Of a DNA stretch of 12,095 nucleotides, positions 4,975-12,095 are shown piece by piece (position 1 is the first letter of the stretch; every line of letters starts with the position of its first letter). This stretch comes from Bacteroidales bacterium. GTDB lineage: Bacteria; Bacteroidota; Bacteroidia; Bacteroidales; Bacteroidaceae. A model generated the notes under the pieces. It had not been told where the DNA came from. It saw only the letters and a list, made by a program, of their open reading frames with translations, and did no database searches. The position numbers and the translations under genes were made by a program. The DNA is taken from contig SFEK01000056.1 of the NCBI GenBank assembly GCA_004557285.1, positions 1-12,095 on the forward strand, written 5' to 3'.

Positions 4975-6372
4975 ATGGCACTGATTATTATTTCAATACT
5001 AATCGTCGGTTATGTGCTCATCGCCATGGGGCATGTCACCAAGATGAACAAGGCGGCCATCGCCATGTTTGCCGGAACGGTGGGGTGGGTGCTCTATATC
5101 TGCTACGGCACTGATTTCGTGATGAGCCAGCATCCGCGCGAGTATTCGGATTTTCTTTCAGGTGCTGCGGCCACGAGTGCCAATGTGAAACACTTTATTG
5201 CACAGAATATTTTCATCAAATATGTGGGAAAAGGTGCTGAAATCGTGCTTTTCCTGCTTTCCACGATGACCATTGTGGAGATACTCGACAACAACGGATG
5301 TTTTGACTTCCTGTCAGAATGGATGCGCACACGCAGCAGCAGGCGACTGCTGTGGACCATGGCGGGCATCACCTTTCTCATTTCAGCCAATCTCGACAAT
5401 CTCACCACCACCACCATGATGCTTGTCATCATGCACAAGCTGCTGCCCAACAGGCGGCAAAGGATGGTGTTTGGCAGTGCCATAGTGCTGGCGGCCAACT
5501 GTGGCGGCGCTCTCACTGTGATAGGCGACCCCAACGGGCTGCTGCTGTGGACCAATGGGGCAGTGACAGCCACCAGTTTCTCGGCTTCGCTTGCCTTGCC
5601 GTGCCTGATGGCGTGGCTGTTGCCCACATGGTGGCTGGGCAGGTCGCTGCCCTCGCATGTGGAACTGCAAAGCACGGCCATGCCTTATCGTGGCGACGAC
5701 ACCAATCTCAACCGCTGGCAACGCCTGCTGATGCTGTTTGTGGGCATAGGCGGACTGTGGTTTATCCCTACCTTCCACAACATCACCAAGCTCAGTCCGT
5801 TTCTCGGCGCACTTTGCGTGCTGTCGGTGCTGTGGATAGTCAATGAGGTGGTCAACCGCAAGCTGATGAATATCGATCAGATGATACAGCGCCCCACACC
5901 CCGCGTGCTGCAATATGGCATCATACAGTTGATGCTCTTTGTGATGGGGGTCATGCTGGCCATCGGTGCGGTGAGGGAGACAGGAATAATCAACCATATT
6001 GAGCAATTCTGCCATGCCAACATCCACAATGTGTGGATCATGGGAGTGATAGCGGGTGTCTCCAGTTGTGTGATTGACACTTTTGCCACCTGCATGAGCT
6101 TCTTCTCCCTTCATCAAGTCATCGATGCACAGCAATTGCGGTTGTTCTCGGACAGCGGCTACATGTCGGCTTTTGTCACCAATGGCATGTATTGGAAAAT
6201 CATCGCCTATTGTTCGGCCATGGGCGGCAATGTGCTGTTGTTGGGGTCGATGAGCGGACTGGCCCTGATGAAGATGGAGCACATCCATGTGGGCTGGTAT
6301 TTCAAGCATGTGGGAGCAGTGGCTGCCATCGGCTCAGCCCTTGGATTGGTGTTGATGTGGATAATGAACTAA
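4975..6372 (+). CDS. nhaD: NhaD-type Na+/H+ antiporter
   Basis: The 465-residue inner-membrane protein belongs to the ArsB/NhaD ion transporter superfamily and most closely resembles NhaD, which exchanges Na+ or Li+ for H+. About 11-13 hydrophobic helices are seen, starting with LIIISILIVGYVLIAMGHV. NhaD hallmarks are SANLDNLTTTTMM (137-149, with D141 in a broken helix), AANCGGALTVIGDPNGLLLW (176-195, the conserved GDP loop), a second acidic site SSCVIDTFATC (D368) and, near the end, CSAMGGNVLLLGSMSGLALM. The length is normal. It is followed after 21 bases by the phosphofructokinase gene on the same strand. Na+ export fits an anaerobe that runs a sodium circuit, but the substrate cannot be proven from the sequence. 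Confidence 0.9.
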   Translation: MALIIISILIVGYVLIAMGHVTKMNKAAIAMFAGTVGWVLYICYGTDFVMSQHPREYSDFLSGAAATSANVKHFIAQNIFIKYVGKGAEIVLFLLSTMTIVEILDNNGCFDFLSEWMRTRSSRRLLWTMAGITFLISANLDNLTTTTMMLVIMHKLLPNRRQRMVFGSAIVLAANCGGALTVIGDPNGLLLWTNGAVTATSFSASLALPCLMAWLLPTWWLGRSLPSHVELQSTAMPYRGDDTNLNRWQRLLMLFVGIGGLWFIPTFHNITKLSPFLGALCVLSVLWIVNEVVNRKLMNIDQMIQRPTPRVLQYGIIQLMLFVMGVMLAIGAVRETGIINHIEQFCHANIHNVWIMGVIAGVSSCVIDTFATCMSFFSLHQVIDAQQLRLFSDSGYMSAFVTNGMYWKIIAYCSAMGGNVLLLGSMSGLALMKMEHIHVGWYFKHVGAVAAIGSALGLVLMWIMN

Positions 6373-6393
6373 CGTATATTATAAATAGGTATT

Positions 6394-7371
6394 ATGGCAA
6401 AAATCAAAACTATAGGAGTGTTGACCTCAGGAGGCGACGCCCCGGGAATGAATGCTGCAATCAGAGCAGTGACACGTGCAGGAATCAGTCAGGGATTTAA
6501 GATCAAGGGTATTTACCGTGGCTTTGATGGTCTGGTGAACAATGAGATTGTGGATTTCACGACCGAGAATGTCAGTGGAATCATCATGTCGGGAGGTACG
6601 ATCCTGAAAACGGCCCGCAGCAAGGAATTCATGACGGAAGAAGGACGCAAGAAAGCCTACGACAATATGGTGGCCAACGATATCGGTGCCCTGGTGGTGA
6701 TTGGCGGCAACGGTTCGCTCACGGGCGCAATGAAGTTTGCCCAGGAATATGACATTTGCTGCATCGGATTGCCAGGCACGATCGACAACGACCTTTATGG
6801 CACCGACTCGACTATTGGCTATGACACCACGCTGAACACCATCGTTGAGTGTGTGGACCGCATACGCGACACGGCGCAGAGCCATGAGCGCATCTTTTTC
6901 ATCGAGGTGATGGGGCGTGACGCCGGCTTCCTGGCACAAAACAGTGCCATTGCTGCAGGTGCCGAGGCGGCCATCATTCCTGAAGATTCTACCGATGTCG
7001 ACCAGTTGGCACGTTTCATGGAGCGTGGCATACGCAAGAGCAAGAAGAGCTGCATCGTCATCGTGTCGGAAAGTCCCAAGTGTGGTGCCTTGTATTATGC
7101 CGAACGTGTGAAGAACGAGTTTCCCAACTATGATGTGCGCGTGTCAATTCTCGGACACCTGCAGCGTGGAGGCCGTCCCACGGCCCACGACCGTATTCTG
7201 GCCAGTCGCACTGGTGTGGGTGCCATCGATGCCATCATGCAAGGACAGCGCAACGTGATGATTGGCGTGCGCAACAACGAGGTGGTGTATGTGCCGTTGA
7301 GCGAGGCCATCCGTTCAGACAAGCCGTTTGACAAGAAACTGATTACTGTGCTCGACGAATTGTCTATCTAA
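6394..7371 (+). CDS. pfkA: ATP-dependent 6-phosphofructokinase
   Basis: This 325-residue enzyme phosphorylates fructose 6-phosphate to fructose 1,6-bisphosphate, the committed step of glycolysis. It is the size and type of bacterial tetrameric PfkA. Motifs in order are GVLTSGGDAPGMNAAIRAV (8-26, nucleotide loop), YRGFDGLV, GGTILKTAR with R75, GGNGSLTGA (104-112), LPGTIDNDLYGTD with the catalytic base D131, EVMGRDAGFLA and LGHLQRGGRPTAHDRILASR. G107 in the nucleotide motif indicates ATP rather than pyrophosphate as donor. N106 takes the place of the Asp (D103 in E. coli) that helps hold Mg-ATP, which is unusual. It lies 21 bases after nhaD without a promoter between, so cotranscription is likely, and a terminator follows. 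Confidence 0.95.
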   Translation: MAKIKTIGVLTSGGDAPGMNAAIRAVTRAGISQGFKIKGIYRGFDGLVNNEIVDFTTENVSGIIMSGGTILKTARSKEFMTEEGRKKAYDNMVANDIGALVVIGGNGSLTGAMKFAQEYDICCIGLPGTIDNDLYGTDSTIGYDTTLNTIVECVDRIRDTAQSHERIFFIEVMGRDAGFLAQNSAIAAGAEAAIIPEDSTDVDQLARFMERGIRKSKKSCIVIVSESPKCGALYYAERVKNEFPNYDVRVSILGHLQRGGRPTAHDRILASRTGVGAIDAIMQGQRNVMIGVRNNEVVYVPLSEAIRSDKPFDKKLITVLDELSI

Positions 7372-7410
7372 AAGAACTGTGCAAAGTGTTGTGTGCAATA
7401 CATGAATACT

Positions 7411-7430
7411 GCCTTATGAAGGCGTTTTTT
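7411..7430 (+). terminator. Intrinsic terminator of the nhaD-pfkA transcript
   Basis: GCCTT (7411-7415) and AAGGC (7419-7423) form a short stem around ATG and are followed by GTTTTTT. The stem is only five pairs, but its G/C content and the six-T run make it a good candidate. It separates pfkA from the ATP synthase promoter. Confidence 0.7.
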
Positions 7431-7502
7431 GTACCAAAAAGAGCGTTTCTATCCATTTTTTTTGGCAGAAATGTAAAAAAAGAGATAATTTAAACGTGAA
7501 TG

Positions 7503-7534
7503 TTTGGTAAAGAAAAAACAATTCATTAAATTTG
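7503..7534 (+). promoter_or_regulatory. Promoter of the ATP synthase operon
   Basis: TTTG (7503-7506), a 20-base spacer and TAAATTTG (7527-7534) match the Bacteroidota consensus exactly. The predicted start at about 7540 leaves ~30 bases of A-rich leader (TAATAAAATAAACAATT) before the ATG at 7570. Because the promoter covers the earlier in-frame start at 7504, it settles the atpD start. Confidence 0.8.
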
Positions 7535-7569
7535 CAACTTGGAAAGACACTAATAAAATAAACAATTAT

Positions 7570-9099
7570 ATGGAACAGATTAATGGACACATCTCTCAGA
7601 TCGTGGGACCGGTGATCGACGTCTATTTCGACACCAATGGTCGCGACCCAGAGCAGGTGTTACCCAAAATTCATGATGCGCTTTCAATTACTCGTGCTGA
7701 CGGCCGTGAGTTGATTATCGAAGTACAGCAACACATCGGTGAAGACACCGTGAGATGTGTGGCTATGGATAATACCGACGGTCTGCAGAGAGGGTTGAAG
7801 GTGGTTTCTACAGGTCATCCCATTTTGATGCCTGCCGGTGAACAGATCAAGGGTAGAATGATGAATGTGATCGGACAGCCCATCGACGGCATGAAGAGCC
7901 TCGACATGAAGGGTGCATATCCCATTCACCGTGAAGCTCCCAAATTCGAGGAGTTGTCAACCCACAAGGAGATGCTTGCCACGGGTATCAAGGTTATCGA
8001 CCTGCTGGAGCCTTATATGAAAGGTGGTAAAATCGGACTCTTCGGAGGTGCCGGTGTAGGTAAGACTGTGCTCATCATGGAGCTCATCAACAACATCGCC
8101 AAGGGACACAACGGTTATTCGGTGTTTGCCGGTGTAGGTGAGCGTACCCGTGAGGGCAACGACCTGATTCGAGACATGCTTGAGTCTGGCGTTATCCGTT
8201 ACGGTGAGAAATTCAAGAAAGCCATGGAAGAAGGCAAGTGGGACCTCTCGCTCGTTGACCCAGAAGAACTGAAGAAATCACAGGCCACCCTTGTCTATGG
8301 ACAGATGAACGAGCCTCCAGGCGCACGTGCATCAGTAGCCCTCTCAGGACTTACCGTGGCCGAGGAATTCCGTGACCACGGTGGCAAGGACGGACAGGCT
8401 GCCGACATCATGTTCTTCATCGACAACATCTTCCGTTTCACACAGGCAGGTTCTGAGGTGTCTGCGCTTCTTGGCCGTATGCCATCAGCCGTAGGTTATC
8501 AGCCTACATTGGCCAGTGAGATGGGTGCAATGCAGGAACGAATCACTTCGACCAAAAACGGTAGTATCACTTCGGTACAGGCCGTGTATGTGCCTGCCGA
8601 CGACTTGACCGACCCGGCTCCTGCAACTACCTTTACCCACCTCGACGCTACCACAGAGTTGAGCCGAAAGATTGCCGAGCTTGGTATCTATCCCGCCGTT
8701 GACCCGCTGGGCAGTACCTCGCGAATCCTCGACCCGCTGATCGTAGGCAAAGAGCACTATGAGTGTGCCCAGAGAGTGAAGCAGATTCTGCAGCACTACA
8801 AAGAGTTGCAGGACATCATCGCCATTCTTGGTATGGACGAACTTTCTGACGAGGACAAACTTACCGTGAACCGCGCACGCCGCGTGCAGCGTTTCCTCTC
8901 TCAGCCGTTTACTGTGGCAGAGCAGTTTACCGGTCTTCCTGGTGTCATGGTGCCCATCGAGGATACCATCAAGGGCTTCAACGCCATTCTCGACGGCGAA
9001 GTGGACGACCTGCCCGAGCAGGCATTCCTCAACGTGGGTACAATCGAGGATGCCAAGGCCAAGGCCAAGAAACTTCTCGAAGCAGCTCAAGGTAAATAA
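7570..9099 (+). CDS. atpD: F1 ATP synthase subunit beta
   Basis: The 509-residue catalytic subunit of F1 sits on the cytoplasmic side of the membrane and makes ATP from ADP and phosphate. The N-terminal beta-barrel begins GHISQIVGPVIDVYF. The P-loop GGAGVGKT covers 159-166 with K165. The catalytic glutamate and arginine are in GERTREGND (E191, R192). Walker B ends in D285 (IMFFIDNIFRF). The strand ALLGRMPSAVGYQPTL and the DELSDED loop (423-429) follow. Residues 210-240 hold a 27-residue insertion relative to E. coli, just before LVYGQMNEPPGAR. An upstream in-frame start at 7504 is rejected because it lies within the promoter and adds 22 residues unlike the family. It is the first gene of the operon, 14 bases before atpC. 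Confidence 0.98.
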   Translation: MEQINGHISQIVGPVIDVYFDTNGRDPEQVLPKIHDALSITRADGRELIIEVQQHIGEDTVRCVAMDNTDGLQRGLKVVSTGHPILMPAGEQIKGRMMNVIGQPIDGMKSLDMKGAYPIHREAPKFEELSTHKEMLATGIKVIDLLEPYMKGGKIGLFGGAGVGKTVLIMELINNIAKGHNGYSVFAGVGERTREGNDLIRDMLESGVIRYGEKFKKAMEEGKWDLSLVDPEELKKSQATLVYGQMNEPPGARASVALSGLTVAEEFRDHGGKDGQAADIMFFIDNIFRFTQAGSEVSALLGRMPSAVGYQPTLASEMGAMQERITSTKNGSITSVQAVYVPADDLTDPAPATTFTHLDATTELSRKIAELGIYPAVDPLGSTSRILDPLIVGKEHYECAQRVKQILQHYKELQDIIAILGMDELSDEDKLTVNRARRVQRFLSQPFTVAEQFTGLPGVMVPIEDTIKGFNAILDGEVDDLPEQAFLNVGTIEDAKAKAKKLLEAAQGK

Positions 9100-9113
9100 A
9101 AGCGTCAGATCAT

Positions 9114-9356
9114 ATGAGTTTATATTTGAAGATAGTTTCCCCTGAGAAAATCGAGTTCAACGGGGCAGTAGATAGCGTTACAGTTCCAGGCACACTGGGC
9201 GAATTTCAGATCCTCACGGGACACGCTCCGCTGATTTCCTCGTTGGAGAAAGGCAGGGTGAACTACCGCGACGCTGAGGGCGACCACAGCATCAACATTT
9301 CCAGTGGTTTTGTTGAAGTGCAGAAGAACAACGTGAGCTTGTGTGTGGAATTATAA
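9114..9356 (+). CDS. atpC: ATP synthase subunit epsilon, short form
   Basis: The 80-residue product matches the N-terminal beta-sandwich of the epsilon subunit: LYLKIVSPEKIEFNG, then the signature VTVPGTLGEFQILTGHAPLISSLEKG and a last strand ISSGFVEVQKNNVSLCVEL. This domain joins the central stalk (gamma) to the c-ring. E. coli epsilon has about 139 residues because of a C-terminal two-helix domain that can block rotation. That domain is absent here and the stop follows the last strand cleanly, so it is a short form and not a frameshift: no continuation is seen in other frames before the next gene 12 bases on. Confidence 0.93.
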   Translation: MSLYLKIVSPEKIEFNGAVDSVTVPGTLGEFQILTGHAPLISSLEKGRVNYRDAEGDHSINISSGFVEVQKNNVSLCVEL

Positions 9357-9368
9357 AGACTCAATGCG

Positions 9369-9815
9369 ATGAGTGAGAACAAGTGTAATGCCTGTCTGTA
9401 TCGACAGCTGGCCAAAAGGTATGTCATGCAGACTATTGCCATAGTGGCATTCCTGACGGCTGCGGCATTTGCCGTAAGACATTTTGCCGGCGTTGAGGAT
9501 ATGGTGGTGCCGATAGTCATCGCCTCCTCGTTTGCACTGGTCATCGACACGGCCGACGCTCTGATATGGCGCAAGGTGGCCAACGATTGGGCAGACTCGC
9601 TGCCCACGTTCTTCACCGCCGTGTCGGGATTCAGGATGTTGTTGGGCATCATGACCATCGCCGTATATTATTTTGCGGCCACCAATCCGGACATGACCAT
9701 TTTCTTCCTGACGTTCTTCGCTTATTACATTGCGCTGATTTTACACCACGCCATCTTCTTCGCCCGGGTGTCGGCGACAACCGGAGATAACTCAAAAAGT
9801 CGTATAAACACGTAG
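9369..9815 (+). CDS. Four-helix membrane protein of the ATP synthase operon (AtpI position)
   Basis: The 148-residue product has four hydrophobic segments, at about 20-40, 45-66, 82-104 and 108-132, with the polar stretches RHFAGVED, WRKVANDWADS and ATNPDM between them. A CxxC pair (C6, C9) precedes helix 1, and the C-terminus is short and polar. The overall design resembles AtpI, the small membrane protein often found at the start of atp operons, which helps c-ring assembly or Mg2+ supply. I see no clear AtpI sequence signature, so this is a call from position and topology. It lies 12 bases after atpC and 14 before atpB and must be cotranscribed. Confidence 0.75.
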   Translation: MSENKCNACLYRQLAKRYVMQTIAIVAFLTAAAFAVRHFAGVEDMVVPIVIASSFALVIDTADALIWRKVANDWADSLPTFFTAVSGFRMLLGIMTIAVYYFAATNPDMTIFFLTFFAYYIALILHHAIFFARVSATTGDNSKSRINT

Positions 9816-9829
9816 CTTTCTATAACAAG

Positions 9830-10888
9830 ATGAAACAAATAAGATTAATGATTACCCTGCTGGTGGTGGTGTTGCTGCCCATGCAGATGTCGGCAAACGA
9901 GGAGGCTGGCAAGGGACATGGGGAAGAACTGAACATTCCCGAAATCGTGCTTGAGCACCTCTCCGATGACTACGAGTGGCATGTGGCTACCTACGAGGGT
10001 AAGCATATCAGTATTCCTCTGCCTGTGATTGTGCGCAGCGAAAACACCGGCCAATGGCATTTCTGTACCAAACACAGTCTTCCTGAGACGTTCTTCATCA
10101 ACCATGAGCAACATGGGAAGATCTATGAGAAAATGACCGACGGCAGTGTGGTAAGACCTCTTGACCTGAGCATCACAAAAGCTGTGGCACAGATCTGGAT
10201 CGTGGTCATCGTGCTGATCAGTGTCTTTCTCTATTGTGCCAAATGGTACAAGACGCGCAATGAGAAGAGCAATGCGCCAAAGGGCTTTGTTGGCGTGATG
10301 GAAATGCTTGTCATGACCATCAACGACGACCTCATCAAGTCAACCGTGGGTGAAAAGCACTACAAGCAATACGCACCGTATCTGCTCACCGTGTTCTTCT
10401 TCATCTTCACCACCAACCTGATAGGTTTGCTGCCCATCTTCCCCGGTGGCGCCAATGTGACAGGCAACATCAATGTGACACTTTTCTTGGCGGTATGCAC
10501 CATGCTGGCCATCAACCTTTTTGGCAACAAAGAGTATTGGAAGGAAATCTTCTGGCCTGATGTGCCATTGTTCTTGAAGGCTTATCCCGTGCCCATCATG
10601 CCCGTCATCGAATTGTTCGGTGTGTTCACCAAGCCATTCGCACTGATGATCCGTCTTTTCGCCAATATGATGGCAGGCCATGCCGTGATACTGAGTTTCA
10701 CTTGTGTGATATTCCTTGGTTGGTCGATGGGCGTAGGTTTCGGACTGGGCTTGAACCTGTTCAGCATCATCATGTTGCTGTTCATGAACGCCCTCGAACT
10801 GTTGGTGGCTTTCGTGCAGGCCTATGTGTTCACCATGCTGAGTGCCGTGTTCATCGGTCTTGCCCATAAGGAACATCATGAGGGATAA
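9830..10888 (+). CDS. atpB: F0 ATP synthase subunit a
   Basis: This 352-residue inner-membrane protein forms the ion half-channels beside the c-ring. A signal peptide (KQIRLMITLLVVVLLPMQMSA, 2-22) is followed by a ~95-residue hydrophilic region, presumably periplasmic, before the first core helix at 118-137; E. coli subunit a has 271 residues and lacks this. The essential arginine is R275 in IRLFANMMAGH, with N279. H284 and E323 occupy the positions of E. coli E219 and H245, the reversed arrangement also known in mitochondria, and Q330 matches Q252. The C-terminus is FTMLSAVFIGLAHKEHHEG. It is in the operon between the AtpI-like gene and atpE. Confidence 0.96.
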   Translation: MKQIRLMITLLVVVLLPMQMSANEEAGKGHGEELNIPEIVLEHLSDDYEWHVATYEGKHISIPLPVIVRSENTGQWHFCTKHSLPETFFINHEQHGKIYEKMTDGSVVRPLDLSITKAVAQIWIVVIVLISVFLYCAKWYKTRNEKSNAPKGFVGVMEMLVMTINDDLIKSTVGEKHYKQYAPYLLTVFFFIFTTNLIGLLPIFPGGANVTGNINVTLFLAVCTMLAINLFGNKEYWKEIFWPDVPLFLKAYPVPIMPVIELFGVFTKPFALMIRLFANMMAGHAVILSFTCVIFLGWSMGVGFGLGLNLFSIIMLLFMNALELLVAFVQAYVFTMLSAVFIGLAHKEHHEG

Positions 10889-10968
10889 AGGTTTTAACCA
10901 TTGAATGACAGAGAATTAACAGAAACATTTAAAGAATATATTATTAACATTTAAAAAAATAAAACATT
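10889..10968 (+). promoter_or_regulatory. Long AT-rich leader ahead of atpE
   Basis: The 80-base gap is the longest inside the operon (others are 8-27 bases). It is about 80 percent A/T, with AACATTTAAAAAAATAAAAC directly before the start, and no promoter consensus. A-rich unstructured leaders favour initiation in Bacteroidota, so it may raise subunit c output, which must exceed the other subunits. A GGTTTTAACC dyad at 10891 is too small for a terminator. Confidence 0.4.
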
Positions 10969-11211
10969 ATGATTATTACATCACTTTTGGCTGCAGAAGG
11001 TCTGGCACAGCTGGGCTGCGGTCTTGGAGCAGGTATTGCAACAATTGGTGCAGGTTTGGGTATCGGTAAAATCGGCGGCAGCGCTATGGACGCCATTGCA
11101 CGTCAGCCGGAAGCAGCCGGTAAGATCCAATCTGGTATGATTCTTACTTCTGCCTTTGTTGAGGGTTGTGCACTTTTCGCCATCGCAGCTTGTGCATTCC
11201 TTATCAAATAA
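10969..11211 (+). CDS. atpE: F0 ATP synthase subunit c
   Basis: The 80-residue proteolipid forms the rotor ring. Helix 1 is glycine-rich (GLGAGIATIGAGLGIGKIGG, 18-37), the loop holds ARQPE (44-48), and helix 2 carries the ion-binding glutamate E65 in SAFVEGCALF. Aligned on ARQPE with Ilyobacter subunit c, the Na+ ligands Q32 and S66 are replaced by I32 and G66, so proton binding is the simpler reading. The N-terminus MIITSLLAAEG is short and there is no signal peptide. Cysteines at 17, 67 and 75 lie in the helices. It is 80 bases after atpB and 27 before atpF. Confidence 0.96.
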   Translation: MIITSLLAAEGLAQLGCGLGAGIATIGAGLGIGKIGGSAMDAIARQPEAAGKIQSGMILTSAFVEGCALFAIAACAFLIK

Positions 11212-11238
11212 AGGATTTGTGTCAATAATTAAAAGCAA

Positions 11239-11754
11239 ATGGAATTAAATTTGCCATCAATACTGACTCCTGACTTAGGTCTGCTTTTCTGGATGTTAGT
11301 GGCGTTTTTGGTGGTGTTCGGTGTTCTTGCCAAATTCGGTTTCCCCGCCATCCTCGGTATGGTAGAGAAACGCACGAACTATATCGACGAGAGTCTACGC
11401 AAGGCACACGAGGCATCAGCACGCCTGGAGAACATCAAGCAGGAGAGCGAAACCATATTGCAGGGTGCGCGCGAGCAGCAGGCCGCTATTTTGCAGCAGG
11501 CCGCTGCCACTCGCGATGCCATCGTTGCCAAAGCGCAGGATAATGCCCGTGAAGAGGCTGCACGCCTGATCACAGAGGCAAAGGCTGAGATCGAGGCCCA
11601 GAAACAGGCCGCCATCAGCGACATCCGCAAGCAAGTGGCAGCACTCAGTGTTCAGATCTCCGAAAAGATACTGAAGGAGAAATTGTCCACTGACAAGGCA
11701 CAGATGGATTTTATTGACCGTATGCTTGATGAGGTTACTTCTAACAACAAATAA
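11239..11754 (+). CDS. atpF: F0 ATP synthase subunit b
   Basis: The 171-residue protein has one N-terminal membrane helix (about 13-35: LGLLFWMLVAFLVVFGVLAKFGF) and then a long charged helix rich in Ala, Glu, Gln and Lys to about residue 155, with the pattern of the peripheral stalk coiled coil (KRTNYIDESLRKAHEASARLENIKQE and so on). It joins subunit a in the membrane to delta and alpha at the top of F1. The length is typical (156 in E. coli). It starts 27 bases after atpE and is followed after eight bases by atpH. Confidence 0.95.
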   Translation: MELNLPSILTPDLGLLFWMLVAFLVVFGVLAKFGFPAILGMVEKRTNYIDESLRKAHEASARLENIKQESETILQGAREQQAAILQQAAATRDAIVAKAQDNAREEAARLITEAKAEIEAQKQAAISDIRKQVAALSVQISEKILKEKLSTDKAQMDFIDRMLDEVTSNNK

Positions 11755-11762
11755 AGTAATAT

Positions 11763-12095
11763 ATGGATTTAGGATTAATATCGGTAAGGTATGCCAGGGC
11801 GTTGCTCAAGGCAAGTACCGAAGCCAAACTTGCTGACAGTGTATATGCTGAGATGCAGACACTGGCTGACAGTTACATGAAAGTACCTGAGCTTAGGTTT
11901 ACCATAGATAATCCCATGCTTTCCAAAGACAAGAAGGAACAACTCCTGACAATTGCTGCCGGAGGAAAACCTTGTGAATTGACAACGACATTCCTCAAAC
12001 TCGTGTTGCAGGAAGACAGAGAGGGCATCACGCAATTCATTGCTCATTCATTTATTTCTTTATACCGAAAGCAGAAGAACTTAATTCAGGCTAAA
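11763..12095 (+). CDS. atpH: F1 ATP synthase subunit delta, N-terminal part
   Basis: The ATG at 11763 opens a frame of 111 codons to the end of the window. ISVRYARALLKAS (6-18) is the delta/OSCP signature, and residues 20-105 have the N-terminal helical-bundle pattern (LADSVYAEMQTLADSY, PMLSKDKKEQLL, TTTFLKLVLQEDR). Delta fastens the b stalk to the top of the alpha subunits. About 70 residues are expected beyond the edge, then atpA and atpG. The gene begins eight bases after atpF. Confidence 0.93.
   Translation, partial: MDLGLISVRYARALLKASTEAKLADSVYAEMQTLADSYMKVPELRFTIDNPMLSKDKKEQLLTIAAGGKPCELTTTFLKLVLQEDREGITQFIAHSFISLYRKQKNLIQAK

Noticed and set aside
5383..6309. Minus-strand frame of 308 codons opposite nhaD
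   Set aside because: It is rich in His and Gln, has no hydrophobic or domain pattern, and mirrors the codon bias of the antiporter gene.
7504..7569. Earlier in-frame start for atpD
   Set aside because: It lies on the promoter -33 element and adds 22 residues not seen in beta subunits.
10891..10900. GGTTTTAACC as a terminator after atpB
   Set aside because: Four-pair stem with a two-base loop and no T-tract, inside an operon that must be read through.

Overview
The window looks like a Bacteroidales chromosome, most likely Prevotella or a close relative. The evidence is: several promoters of the Bacteroidota type (TTTG, about 18-21 bases, TAnnTTTG); A-rich start regions without clear Shine-Dalgarno sites; a DUF4494 gene; an F-type ATPase operon in the order beta-epsilon-(membrane protein)-a-c-b-delta; and a beta subunit with a 27-residue insertion that I recall as typical of this phylum. 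The genus is a guess from sequence style, not a search.

Left part (1-2088) is sparse. On the minus strand a DinB-fold gene runs into a flavodoxin/FMN-reductase gene that is cut off by the window edge after 18 codons. A 369-base gap follows, with three tandem 23-bp repeats that each carry the dyad GGATTA-T-TAATCC. Then comes a minus-strand YbjQ-family gene with a paired TATCTTTG-like region upstream. Next is a decayed IS982-type insertion sequence: its promoter, its leader and the first ~77 codons of transposase survive, and the rest is gone.

Middle part (2089-4970). A promoter drives DUF4494 and yggS (PLP homeostasis), which overlap by one base (TAATG). An Isf-like iron-sulfur flavoprotein gene follows on the same strand. 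It converges on a minus-strand gene for a flavodoxin-ferredoxin fusion (EFR1 type), and the two share a hairpin terminator.

Right part (4924-12095). An NhaD-type Na+/H+ antiporter gene and an ATP-dependent 6-phosphofructokinase gene lie 21 bases apart and are probably cotranscribed up to a terminator at 7411-7430. A strong promoter at 7503-7534 then starts the ATP synthase operon: atpD, atpC, a four-helix membrane protein in the AtpI role, atpB, atpE, atpF and the first 111 codons of atpH. atpA and atpG are expected just past the right edge. The ATPase residues favour proton coupling: the subunit c Glu is present but the classical Na+ ligands are not.

Most of the window is ordinary core genome. 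I see no convincing new defence or mobile system. The points most worth checking are the Asp-to-Asn change in the phosphofructokinase GGDGS motif, the alternative hairpins at the start of the IS982 remnant, the short epsilon subunit, the conserved-looking membrane protein inside the ATPase operon, and the tandem palindromic repeats.
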